Positions 32,948-42,100 of a stretch of 64,000 nt of DNA are shown piece after piece; position 1 is the first letter of the stretch; each line of letters opens with the position of its first letter. Both the position numbers and the translations under genes were made by a program. Source of the DNA: Terriglobia bacterium (GTDB lineage Bacteria; Acidobacteriota; Terriglobia; JAJPHL01); the NCBI GenBank assembly GCA_021325275.1, contig JAJPHL010000050.1, positions 1-64,000 on the forward strand, read 5' to 3'. The notes below the pieces were generated by a model, which saw only the letters and a list, made by a program, of their open reading frames with translations, was not told where the DNA came from and did no database searches.

Positions 32948-35059
32948 TTACTTGCAGGAAAACACCCGCGTGAATTCGGTGGAATACACCGGCTGAACGT
33001 GGTGAATCCAGCTATCGTGCATCAACCAGACCGGATCGTTGTCTGCGATCACCACATAATCGAGCGGGAAATCGCGGCACGCTTCGGGAAACGCCGACAG
33101 CCTAGCCTCGCCCGAGAACAGGGGACGCACCACGAGCTTCGTGTTGTAACAATCGTAGGCGTGATTGCTGTAACCGTCGCACTCGCCGCCGATCGCCAGC
33201 GCCGGACGTTCCGCATACAAACCATAGAAGTACGCCACCGTGTCGGGATTCGCCTCCACCACGGCGTTCACCGGCGTATGCGCGCGAATCCACGCGTAGG
33301 TGTCGGCGCGCGCGGCGAATCGCTCGCCCATGCGCCGTTGGATCGGCGGCATGGAACCAAGGTCGTTGAACCATTGCGAGTCGATGAACATGTTGTAGCC
33401 GCGCAAGAGCGCCAGGTCGAAAGCCGTGCTGGACGCGCCGATCACCAGAAGCAACACCAGCGCGGCGCGCTGTCCACGGTGCAGCGCCGCGCTTTCGCTC
33501 AAGAGTCCCGCGGCCCACAAAAGCAAGATGAATTGCGCCGCCATGAAACCGCGCCAGCCGAGATCGTTGCCGGATGCCGCCACGTCGCTCGCTAGAAATG
33601 TGCAGATCAAAACGCTGACCACGAGCATCGTCACCGCGGCGACGTCGCGATTCGAGATCGGCCGCGCTTTCCACAGCCGTTTCAAGCAAATTACTGCGAC
33701 GTAGAAGTAAACGCCCAGTTCCAGGAAATAATTCAGCGGCAAGAAAAGCAAACGATTCACCGTGGTCTTCAAATTCTGGTCGCGCGAGATTAATCCGAGC
33801 GGGCCGAGATACTCGGGCAACAGGGCAAAGCGCCGCACTTGGAAAATCAGCGGCGACTTTGTCGGCGACGTGGCCGAACCGGCCGTGGAGCGAAGTTCCA
33901 GCAAGAACGGCAGCGCCAGCACCATCGAGAGCGCGCCTGCGGCGGCCACGGCGAGGGCGGCTTTGGGGTGTTTGCGCAGCAGCATCACCGCGGCCCACGC
34001 CACCAAGACGCAAGCGAACACAAACGTCACGTAGACCGACATTCCGGCCGCCGACGCGAGAGCCAGCGCGGCCAACACAATCGCCGCGGGCCGCGGCAAC
34101 TTCGCGGCCTCCTCGGAATCGCACCACAAAACGAGAAACGCCATGAGACATGCGACCAGCGCGGTCATGTGATGCGGCACCCACAGCATCGCGTCGAGCC
34201 ATCCCGTGATTTGTTCGTTCCACCATTCGGTGGTCGGCAGAATCATCGACGGCGTTTCATAATGCTGAAGATCGATGAGCGCGACGGGCAAGATGTCGAG
34301 GCCCGTGACGCCGAGCAGCGCGATTCCGAAAATGTACGGCCGGCGGCGCGATGCATCAACGCCCTGAAAAACGCGCAGATACACGGCGATCAAACAGATC
34401 AGCGCGATGCCGGCCCACAGCGCGCCGGCGATTGTGGCGTCGCGCGCAGTGTACGCGCCGCGCCCGGCCATGGTTACCAATCCGCCGATCATCGGCCAAA
34501 AGTAGTGGTAACGGAGAGGAACGGGTTCGCGCATCGTGAGAAACGGCGAGACCGCCGGCAATTGTTCTTGATGCGAAATCGAATTGGCGATCGGAACGCG
34601 CGACAAGTAGTCGAACGTGGTGTAGGAAAGATAAAGCTTGTTGCCGAAACGCAAATCGAGCAACGATCCCAGGCCGATCGCGAGCCACAAAACGATCGCG
34701 ACCGCGCCGACAGCCCAGGCTCTCCGGCGGTCACAACGAAACGCGCCCGGTGTTCGCGCGGCGGCGAGCAATCCTTTCGCGACAATCGACAGGAACGCGA
34801 CGCCGATCGCCGCTGCGATCAGCCACGCCGTGCGTACGGTGAAAAATCGCCAAGGCAAATAAACGACGATCGGCAACACGGCAATCGAGAGCGGAACGGT
34901 GAGCGCGGCGCGCCGCAAGAGCGACCCGTTGCGGAATCCGCAGGCATCCGACAGCCATCCCGCCACGAATCCCGGCGCCACCATGAAAAACGTGAAGACT
35001 GCAAAGGCCTTCAGCGTGGTCGAGAAATCGGCGAAGATCCAGAACACGGAAGGATTCAT
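32948..35059 (-). CDS. Large multi-helix membrane protein, downstream copy of a tandem pair
   Basis: A 703-residue polytopic protein with some 13 hydrophobic helices and a C-terminal soluble domain of about 170 residues. Landmarks are YLPWRFF, FDYLSRVPIANSI, RYHYFWPMIGG, WNEQITGWLDAMLWVPHH, FYGLYAERPALAIGGEC and the end EFTRVFSCK. All recur in the neighbour at 35072-37180, so the two are duplicates that have diverged. The overall shape (membrane core, C-terminal periplasmic domain) is like GT-C glycosyltransferases, but no catalytic motif could be assigned. The start is 12 bases after the neighbour's stop. Confidence 0.75.
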   Translation of the reverse strand: MNPSVFWIFADFSTTLKAFAVFTFFMVAPGFVAGWLSDACGFRNGSLLRRAALTVPLSIAVLPIVVYLPWRFFTVRTAWLIAAAIGVAFLSIVAKGLLAAARTPGAFRCDRRRAWAVGAVAIVLWLAIGLGSLLDLRFGNKLYLSYTTFDYLSRVPIANSISHQEQLPAVSPFLTMREPVPLRYHYFWPMIGGLVTMAGRGAYTARDATIAGALWAGIALICLIAVYLRVFQGVDASRRRPYIFGIALLGVTGLDILPVALIDLQHYETPSMILPTTEWWNEQITGWLDAMLWVPHHMTALVACLMAFLVLWCDSEEAAKLPRPAAIVLAALALASAAGMSVYVTFVFACVLVAWAAVMLLRKHPKAALAVAAAGALSMVLALPFLLELRSTAGSATSPTKSPLIFQVRRFALLPEYLGPLGLISRDQNLKTTVNRLLFLPLNYFLELGVYFYVAVICLKRLWKARPISNRDVAAVTMLVVSVLICTFLASDVAASGNDLGWRGFMAAQFILLLWAAGLLSESAALHRGQRAALVLLLVIGASSTAFDLALLRGYNMFIDSQWFNDLGSMPPIQRRMGERFAARADTYAWIRAHTPVNAVVEANPDTVAYFYGLYAERPALAIGGECDGYSNHAYDCYNTKLVVRPLFSGEARLSAFPEACRDFPLDYVVIADNDPVWLMHDSWIHHVQPVYSTEFTRVFSCK

Positions 35060-35071
35060 GCGGCTTCCGTA

Positions 35072-37180
35072 TTATAGCCGCTTGGGTTGGCAAGAAAAAA
35101 CGCGGGTAAATTCGTTTGAGAAGACAGGCGTGTAGTAGTTCATCCAATTGTCTTTCATCGTCCACACGGGATCGCTGTCGGTAACCACGAGCACGTCGAG
35201 CGGATACGCTTCGCAAACATCGCTCAGGGTGTGCGCATTCGCGCCTCCGGAAAACAACGGCCGCACAGCCGCTTGGATCTGCCCGCATTCTTTGTCGCGC
35301 CCCGAAAATGCCGCGCATTCTCCACTGATCGCGAGACCCGCGCGCTCCGCGTAAAGACCATAGAAATACGGCCGTTGGTCGGGATTCGGTTCCACCACGG
35401 CGTTCGCCGCGGTATGTGTGCGAATCCATTCGTAGGAATCGGCGCGCGCGGCGTTGCGCCGGCCCAAACGGTGATCCACCTGAGGCAGATCGCCCAACGT
35501 GTTGAACAGGGGCGTGTCGATGAAGCGGTCGAAGAGGCGCAAGAGCGTCAGGTCGGCGACCGCGCTCGACGCACCGATCGTCAGCAGCACATAGAGCACG
35601 GCGCGTTGGCTCTTACGCAGCACGGCGGAGTCGCTGAGGAAATCCGCGGTCCACAGCAAGAGGATGAATTGCGCAGGCATGAAGCTGCGCCATCCGAAAT
35701 CGTTCGCGCCGTCGGCGAGATTCGACGCCACGAATGTCCCGAGGATCGCGCTGACCGCGAGCATGACGGCGGCGGCGACGTCGCGATTCGAAATGTTCCG
35801 TGTTCGCCACAGGCGCGAGACTCCCAGAATGCCGGCGTAGAAGTAAACGCCCAGTTCCAGCAGGTAGTTCAGCGGAAGAAAGACCAGACGAAAGAACGAA
35901 CTGGTGAGAGTTTGCGTGTCACCCGTCAGGCCAAGCGGCGCGATCGCGTCGTAGTAGGAAAATAGATAGAAGCGGCGCACTTGAAAGTGCATTAGGTTCG
36001 CCGATTCGTGCGCTGGCGTCGGCGAACGCACTTCTAGAAAAAACGGCGCGGCCAGCATCAGCGAGATCGCGCCCACGGCGACGACGCTCGCGAGCGCTTT
36101 CGGTTGACGCCGCACGAGCATCACCAGAGCCCAAACAATCAGGATGCACGCGAATGTGAACGTCACAAACACCGACATTCCCGCCGACGATGCAAGCGCC
36201 AGTGCGGCCAGCGCGAGCGCGCCCGCGCCGGGCCACCGCTCCGCGCGTTCCGAATCGCACCACAATGCGAGAAACGCCATCACGCAGGCGACCAGCGCGG
36301 CGATATGATGCGGCACCCACAACATCGCGCCCGACCACGCGGTGATTTGCTCGTTCCAGTTCTCGATCGACGGCGAAAGCTTGGCCGGCTCGTGGAGATA
36401 GTGGATGTCCCACAGCGTCACGGGCAGAATGTCGAGCCCGGTGACGCCCAACAACGCGAGCCCGATCACATACGGCCGCGTTCGCGACGGATCGAGCGCC
36501 AGAAAGATGCGTTGATACAGGACGATCGCACAAATCAACGCGATGCCGCACCACAGCGTCCCGCCGATTGCGGCATCGCGCGCATTGAACGCGTCTTCCC
36601 CACTCGACAGCACGAGGCCGCAGACCATCGGCCAGAAATAGTGATAGTGAAGCGGGACGGTCTCGCCGCGTAACTTGAGAAACGGCGTGAGCGCCGGCAG
36701 TTTTTCCTGCTGCGCAATCGACTTCACGATCGGCACGCGCGAAAGGTAGTCGTAAACCGTCACGGATCGATACAAGCGATCGCCCATGCGCAAGTCGAGC
36801 AGCGACGCGAACGCGACGACGAGCCAAATCGCGATGGCCGTGAGTCCCACCAACGCCGCTTTTCTGGCGTACGTTCCCTCAAGCCTGCGAAGCGATTCCT
36901 TTTCCATCGCCTTCATCACGCCAACGGCGATGACCATCACGCCGAACTCGATCCACACAGCGTGCAGCGAAAAAAAGCGCCAGGGGAGATAAACCAGAAT
37001 CGGAAAGACTGAAACGGAAAGGGGAACCACCAGCGCGAATCGGCTAATCGCGGTGGTACGGCGGAAATCGAAAACGTTGGTAACCCATCCGGCAAAAAAT
37101 CCGGGGATGATCATCACCAGCGAGAACGCCAGAAACGCTTTCAGCGCGCCCCAGAACCCGGAGAAGATCCAGAGATTCAT
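35072..37180 (-). CDS. Large multi-helix membrane protein, upstream copy of a tandem pair
   Basis: A 702-residue protein with the same plan as its neighbour: about 13 membrane helices, then a soluble tail. Shared blocks include YLPWRFFSLHAVW, YDYLSRVPIVKSI, HYHYFWPMVCG, WNEQITAWSGAMLWVPHH, FYGLYAERAGLAISGEC and NEFTRVFSC. Conserved Cys residues in the tail may form a disulfide in the periplasm. It begins 16 bases after the OprB-like porin stop, so porin and both membrane proteins may form one operon. No named family could be assigned from reading alone; a GT-C type sugar transferase is one possibility. Confidence 0.75.
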   Translation of the reverse strand: MNLWIFSGFWGALKAFLAFSLVMIIPGFFAGWVTNVFDFRRTTAISRFALVVPLSVSVFPILVYLPWRFFSLHAVWIEFGVMVIAVGVMKAMEKESLRRLEGTYARKAALVGLTAIAIWLVVAFASLLDLRMGDRLYRSVTVYDYLSRVPIVKSIAQQEKLPALTPFLKLRGETVPLHYHYFWPMVCGLVLSSGEDAFNARDAAIGGTLWCGIALICAIVLYQRIFLALDPSRTRPYVIGLALLGVTGLDILPVTLWDIHYLHEPAKLSPSIENWNEQITAWSGAMLWVPHHIAALVACVMAFLALWCDSERAERWPGAGALALAALALASSAGMSVFVTFTFACILIVWALVMLVRRQPKALASVVAVGAISLMLAAPFFLEVRSPTPAHESANLMHFQVRRFYLFSYYDAIAPLGLTGDTQTLTSSFFRLVFLPLNYLLELGVYFYAGILGVSRLWRTRNISNRDVAAAVMLAVSAILGTFVASNLADGANDFGWRSFMPAQFILLLWTADFLSDSAVLRKSQRAVLYVLLTIGASSAVADLTLLRLFDRFIDTPLFNTLGDLPQVDHRLGRRNAARADSYEWIRTHTAANAVVEPNPDQRPYFYGLYAERAGLAISGECAAFSGRDKECGQIQAAVRPLFSGGANAHTLSDVCEAYPLDVLVVTDSDPVWTMKDNWMNYYTPVFSNEFTRVFSCQPKRL

Positions 37181-37196
37181 CCGGTCCGATTCTATT

Positions 37197-38585
37197 TCAA
37201 GGCTTCGCTTTATGCAGGAACGTATCCTTGCTCATCTCCAGGTGCAGGCGCAACGCGAAAATATTCACCGGTCCGCGATCGCGGTTGTAGGCCGGATTCA
37301 CCGCGTGCTGATAGTCCACCGACGTGGTGAATCCTGGGAATACGCGCGCGCTGTAATAACTTTCCCAAACGGTTTCGGGACCATAGCGCAGCGCGCCGTC
37401 GCCAATGAGGAAATCAAGGCCGCCGGCGGCAAGATACTGCGCGTGTACTTGCGACAATCCGCTAACGGTAACCTCGCTCGCCACCGTATCGTGCGGACGC
37501 TTCCAGCGCGATCCGTTCACCGAAACGCCGATGGTCGCCAGGTGATCGACGGCGGTGAAGGCAAAACTTTCCGTCTTGCCGTTGTTCCAACCGAGGCGAC
37601 CGAAAACACCGACATCCTTGGCGATTTCCTGGTCGGCGCTCACGCCGAAACCGTATTTCGTGGTGCCGGGCTGACGCGTGGCGACGACGCTGGGCGTCGT
37701 GTGAGTGCCGGCGGCCAGCGCCAGCGCGCGCGCGTAATCACCGGAATCGCTGTGCTGCTGCGACGCGAGCAGGCGCACGGCGCCCGCATGTTTGTTCGCC
37801 TCCCAGCGATATTCGCCCTCGAACATGTCGCCGCGATCGCGCAACACGCGGCGATCGAACTGCGATCCATTCGCCACTTTCGCTTCCATGGCGCTCGCGT
37901 AGCGCAGCGACCAATTCTTGCGGTGCAATTCGTGGACCCAACCCCAGGTGTATCCGCGCACGTCGGCGGGATAATCCCACGCGCCGTTGTACATCACGGC
38001 CCAGCCCATGAATTGCTCGCGCGGATCGTGTGAGTAGCGATTGTTATCGAAATAATCCGTTACCGTGAACCGCCCGATCGTCACCGTGTAGCGATTTTCC
38101 GGGCGTGTGCCGGCCAGTTGATTGGCATCGCTCTCCACATTTTCCACAGCGTCGCCGAACCCGAAGTCGTGGGTGACGAATAATCGCGCGATGTAGGGCT
38201 TGGGCGTGGCCGTGGCGACGCGCGGCAACTCGCCGTTGGAGGCGTTGGCCATGCCATCGACCATGCTAAATCCACGTCCGCCGGCGATTTCCGGGTTGAA
38301 GTAGAACTGCGTGTTTGCTCCCAGATTTAGTCCGAAGAACAGCGTGGTGGTCAACGAAACGTCGCGCTCGGGATAGTCCCGCAAGCTCAAAGGACCGCTG
38401 TAGGGCGACGTGAATGTGCCGTGATACATCCCGATGGAAGTCGCTTGGTAATAGAGGTTCCATCGTTCCGCTTTCGGCGGATCGGGCACGGAGGCGGCGT
38501 CCTTCGCGCTCTGATCCTGCGCGCAGGCCAGCGGCGCCAGACAAACCAGCATCGTCAAAATCGCGCGTTGATCCCGAAACGTCAT
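37197..38585 (-). CDS. OprB-like carbohydrate-selective porin
   Basis: A 462-residue outer membrane beta-barrel protein with a signal peptide (ILTMLVCLAPLACAQ). Alternating strands with aromatic ends run through the sequence. GRFTVTDYFDNNRYSHDPREQFMGWA and VRGYTWGWVHELHRKNWSLRY are typical of OprB. Also typical is a late ALRYGPETVWESYYSARVF stretch before a final strand with aromatic residues. OprB porins pass sugars across the outer membrane. The stop lies 16 bases before the first of the tandem membrane protein genes. Confidence 0.82.
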   Translation of the reverse strand: MTFRDQRAILTMLVCLAPLACAQDQSAKDAASVPDPPKAERWNLYYQATSIGMYHGTFTSPYSGPLSLRDYPERDVSLTTTLFFGLNLGANTQFYFNPEIAGGRGFSMVDGMANASNGELPRVATATPKPYIARLFVTHDFGFGDAVENVESDANQLAGTRPENRYTVTIGRFTVTDYFDNNRYSHDPREQFMGWAVMYNGAWDYPADVRGYTWGWVHELHRKNWSLRYASAMEAKVANGSQFDRRVLRDRGDMFEGEYRWEANKHAGAVRLLASQQHSDSGDYARALALAAGTHTTPSVVATRQPGTTKYGFGVSADQEIAKDVGVFGRLGWNNGKTESFAFTAVDHLATIGVSVNGSRWKRPHDTVASEVTVSGLSQVHAQYLAAGGLDFLIGDGALRYGPETVWESYYSARVFPGFTTSVDYQHAVNPAYNRDRGPVNIFALRLHLEMSKDTFLHKAKP

Positions 38586-38667
38586 GCTTGCTCTTTCTAA
38601 GCCCCGTGTGGTTCTAAGTCCGGCGTTTCCATCTTATGGACCCGGCCTCGCGGCACAGTGTTAAAGC

Positions 38668-38698
38668 TTGATAAACGATCCCGCGGCTCTGCTACAAT
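38668..38698 (+). promoter_or_regulatory. Candidate promoter of the metal-sensor gene
   Basis: TTGATA (38668-38673) and TACAAT (38693-38698) stand 19 bases apart, ahead of two operator-like palindromes at 38712-38750. A start point near 38705 would put both palindromes in the early transcribed region, where a bound repressor could block clearance. The 19-base spacer is long. Confidence 0.4.
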
Positions 38699-38711
38699 GA
38701 GAGGGAACCGT

Positions 38712-38750
38712 ATACCGCCACCGGTATGTAGGCTATACCTACCGGGGTAT
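38712..38750. promoter_or_regulatory. Two ATACC-N6-GGTAT palindromes, probable CsoR/RcnR-family operators
   Basis: The palindromes are at 38712-38727 and 38735-38750, each with perfect 5-base arms ATACC/GGTAT and a G/C-rich 6-base centre. Their centres are 23 bases apart, about two helical turns. CsoR/RcnR-family repressors bind G/C-tract sequences flanked by TA-rich inverted repeats, and the family gene starts at 38797. The assignment to this protein is inference. Confidence 0.6.
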
Positions 38751-38796
38751 ATGTGTCAACGATAAATAGGCGGCAAAAGCGGCGGATTTCTCCCCC

Positions 38797-39075
38797 ATGG
38801 CTCACACTATCGACGAAAAAAAGAGATTGTTGAACCGCACGCGGCGGATCCGCGGACAAGTGGAAGCGGTGGAGCGCTCGCTCGAGGAAGAAGCGGAGTG
38901 CTCGGTGGTGCTGCACAACATCGCGGCCTGCCGCGGAGCCATGGACGCGCTGATGGCCGAGGTCATCGACGGCCACTTGCGGTATCACGTGCTCGACCCG
39001 AAGCGGCGGTCCACCGACGAGCAGCAGCGGGCGGCCGACGATTTGAGCGCCGCTCTGCGCGCCTACTTGAAGTAG
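38797..39075 (+). CDS. Metal-sensing repressor of CsoR/RcnR family (nickel/cobalt ligand set)
   Basis: A 92-residue all-helical repressor of normal family length. All four residues that bind Ni or Co in E. coli RcnR are present at the same numbers: His3, Cys35, His60 and His64 (MAHT, EECxxVL, DGHLRYH). The CsoR copper set would need Cys at the position of His60 and another downstream Cys, so nickel/cobalt (RcnR/DmeR-like) is more likely than copper or formaldehyde (FrmR) sensing. No efflux gene is adjacent. Two palindromes upstream suggest self-regulation. Confidence 0.88.
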   Translation: MAHTIDEKKRLLNRTRRIRGQVEAVERSLEEEAECSVVLHNIAACRGAMDALMAEVIDGHLRYHVLDPKRRSTDEQQRAADDLSAALRAYLK

Positions 39076-39084
39076 ACAGCACGA

Positions 39085-39150
39085 CAGTGCTGAGTGCTTA
39101 GTGCTGAGTGCTGAGTCCTGAGTGCTGAGGAAAACTTAGCACTCAGGACT
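39085..39150. terminator. AGTGCTGAG repeat cluster ending in a 13-bp stem-loop, probable bidirectional terminator
   Basis: From 39085 to 39128 the unit AGTGCTGAG occurs about four or five times, with variants. The last copies form a stem: 39114-39126 pairs perfectly with 39138-39150 (13 bases) around an 11-base loop, followed by TTTGCTTTT. It lies between the convergent metal-sensor and Oar receptor genes. The repeated unit is probably a dispersed repeat that has been put to use as a terminator. Confidence 0.6.
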
Positions 39151-39168
39151 TTGCTTTTAGTCTGGTGG

Positions 39169-42100
39169 TTAAAACACGAAGCGTAAGCCGAATTGAATGT
39201 GACGCGGCAAGTTCGCCGTCGCGGTGATCGTGCCGAATGCGCTGTTGGTCGCCGTGGTGTTCGGCGCCGCGAAGATCGGGTGATTCACCACGTTGTAGAA
39301 CTCCGAGCGAAATTGCAAGTAGCGCGTCTCCCCGAAGTGGAAGCTCTTCGAGACCGACGGATCGAGTTCGTTGATGCCATCCTGGCGCAAGTTCGGGAAT
39401 GTCGTGGAGAACGTGCGGATGTGATCGCCCAGCGCGCAGTTCGCCAGCGTGGGCGTCTTGTTGCACGTCGTGCCGACCACCGCCGCGTTCGAGTAGGCGG
39501 CCGCGGGCAGGAACAACGAGGTGTCGAACGACGCGAGCGCCGCGCCCGCTGCCGTCTTGTTGGCTTGGCGATTGTCCAGGTTCAAGTCGCCGCCCAGGTA
39601 AACATAGTCGCCGGGACTGGTGGTGGATCCGTTCGTCCAGGTGATCGGCGCGCCCTTTTGCCACTGATAAACCGTATTGAAGGTCCATCCACCGAAGAAC
39701 GCATCCGCCACTTTACTGTTGACGGTGAACTTGCGGCCCTTGCCCACCGGGAGGTCGTAAACCACCGCGAACGCGATGCGCTCGGGGTGATCGTACGGCG
39801 AAATACGGCGCTCGGCCTGCAAGTCGACGTCGTTCAAGTACGTCACTTGCTCGATCAGCTTCGAGAACACATAGTTCCCGATGATGCTCAGGCCGTTGCC
39901 GTAGCGCTTCTCCAAGCGCACGTTCAAGCTGTTGAAGAATGAATCGCCGGTCGAGGCGTTCTGCTCGATCACGCCGGTGGAGAAGCTGTTCACCGAGTTC
40001 GGGAATTGCGGATACTTCGCCAGCAATTGCGTGATCGCCACCGTCGAACTGGTGCCGAGACTTTGGCCCGGGATCAATCCGTTGAAAGGATTCGGCGTCG
40101 TCGCCGTCAGGCTGGTGATCGTGGTGTTGTCGCGAATCGGCAGCGTCGAGTAATACTGGCGCGGAATGGTGTTGAGCTGCGTCACGTAAATCGGCAAATG
40201 CACGCCGTGATTGCCGACGTACGCCACTTCCAACACCAACGACGGCGTAATGGAGTGTTGGATGCCGAAGTTCCAGCGCACCGAGTACGGATCCTTGATC
40301 TCCGGATCGATGAAGTTGATCGACGCGCCCAAGTTCGTGGCGAGGCCCAGCGCGTTCCTGGTCGGCGCGGTGAGGCCGGTGGGAAACGGATTCGACAACG
40401 TGTTGGCGATGCTCAAAAAGCTGTTATTGGTCACCGTCATGTTGGTGGTTTGGCTGTATCCGTACTGATTGAGGATCGGATTCGTCGAGTAGGCGCCGGT
40501 GATCGTCAACTGGCTGATCGCCACCGGCTGGACAAACATCGCGAAGCCGGCGCGAATCACGGTCTTGCCCTTCAACAAATCGGGCGTCCAGGCAACGCCG
40601 ACGCGCGGGCTGAACAGATTCGACGTCTGGTTGTAATAGTGTCCGTCGGTGGGATACGTCACGCCGCCGTTCACCGCAAATTGGCTGGCGGGCAACTGGG
40701 CAAGCGGATTCTTCGCGTAGGCGAGTTGCGCCGCGCCCGCAATCGGGCTGGTCGCGGTCGGGTCGAATCCATCGATCACTTGGCTGTGCTTTTCGTAATA
40801 CGGGAAATCCTTGTCGTAGCGGAGACCCAGGTTCACGGTCAAATTGCGGCGGATGCGCCAATCGTCTTGGAAGAAATAACCCATGTAGTGTTCGTAGAAC
40901 GACGACTGCACGTTCAAGTCGTACGTGCCGGACGTGGGCAATCCCAAGAGCATTTCGGCGGCGTCCTGGCCCAATGCCACCGTGGAACTGGCGTTGGCGG
41001 AAGGTCCTTTCACCCAGCTATTCGCGCTAAACGAAAAGTTTCCGTCCGAGTTTCCGAAACTGGTGAAGTTGGCGTTGTACTGCCGGAAATCCAAGCCGAA
41101 ATGCATGTTGTGATTTCCGTGGATTGTGGACCACGTGGCGAACAATTGCAGCGACTGCGAGGGCAGCAGATTCGCGCCCGTCGAACCGATCGCATAGCCC
41201 GTGTTGCTGGTGGTGGACGCGAAACTCAAGCTCGGCAATTGCTGGAACGGCGAGAGCGCCGCCAAATACGAGGGGAATCCCAGGCTCGTCGCATTGAATC
41301 CCGCCGTGGGCGACGGATGCGCCTCGTTCATGCGCGTGAAATTCAAGCGGACGTCGAGCACGTTGGTTGGATTCACCGTAAACACGTTGTCGAGCGTGCC
41401 GCCGATGTTGTTGCGCGTCAACTTCGACGCGGTGAGGCCGTTGCCGAAGTAGTCGTTTTTCGCTTGCAGGTATTGGGTGTCGCGAAGGTCGAAGAATATC
41501 CGATCGCGATCGCTGGGCGCGTAGTCCATGCGGCCCAGGAAATTCTTGTAGTCGTCGGTGGTCGGCGTGACCGCGGCGAAATTCGTGGTGCTGTAGGCGC
41601 TTCCGTTATTCGGCAGGGGGATCATCTTCAAATACGCCTGCGCGATCGGGTTCAGGTCGGCGCTTGGGATGATGTTGTTCGGGAATTGCTGGCGCGTGTA
41701 GACCAGTCCGCTGCCGGAGTTGGCGGCGGCGGTCAGCGGATTGTAGATCGGCGTGGAGATCGCCGAGAAGTTGCCGGTGCGCATATCAGCGGTCGGAACG
41801 CTGATGTAGGTGGGATACGGCGAAATGGGCTGGCTATCCTTGATGACTTCCCAACTGAAAAGCCAGAACAGCTTATTCCTGCCGTCAATTACTTTGGGAA
41901 TCCACACAGGACCACCCACCTGCAATCCATATTGGTTGTAGTGCAGCGCGGGATTCGGCAAGTTGTCGCGATTGGCGAAGAAATTATTCGCCACCAAATT
42001 GTTGGGCTGGTTGAATTCCCACAGCGAGCCTTTGACCATGTTCGTGCCACTCTTCAGAATCTGGTTGACCGTGCCGCCGCCGGTATGACCGAAAGCCGCG

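Noticed and set aside
38692-38988. A 98-codon minus-strand frame over the metal-sensor promoter
   Set aside because: It is antisense to the repressor gene and covers the operator palindromes; no ribosome-binding site or family resemblance.
39085-39128. Short AGTGCTGAG tandem repeats as a CRISPR array
   Set aside because: Units are only about 9 bases, have no spacers, and run into a hairpin; no cas genes are present.
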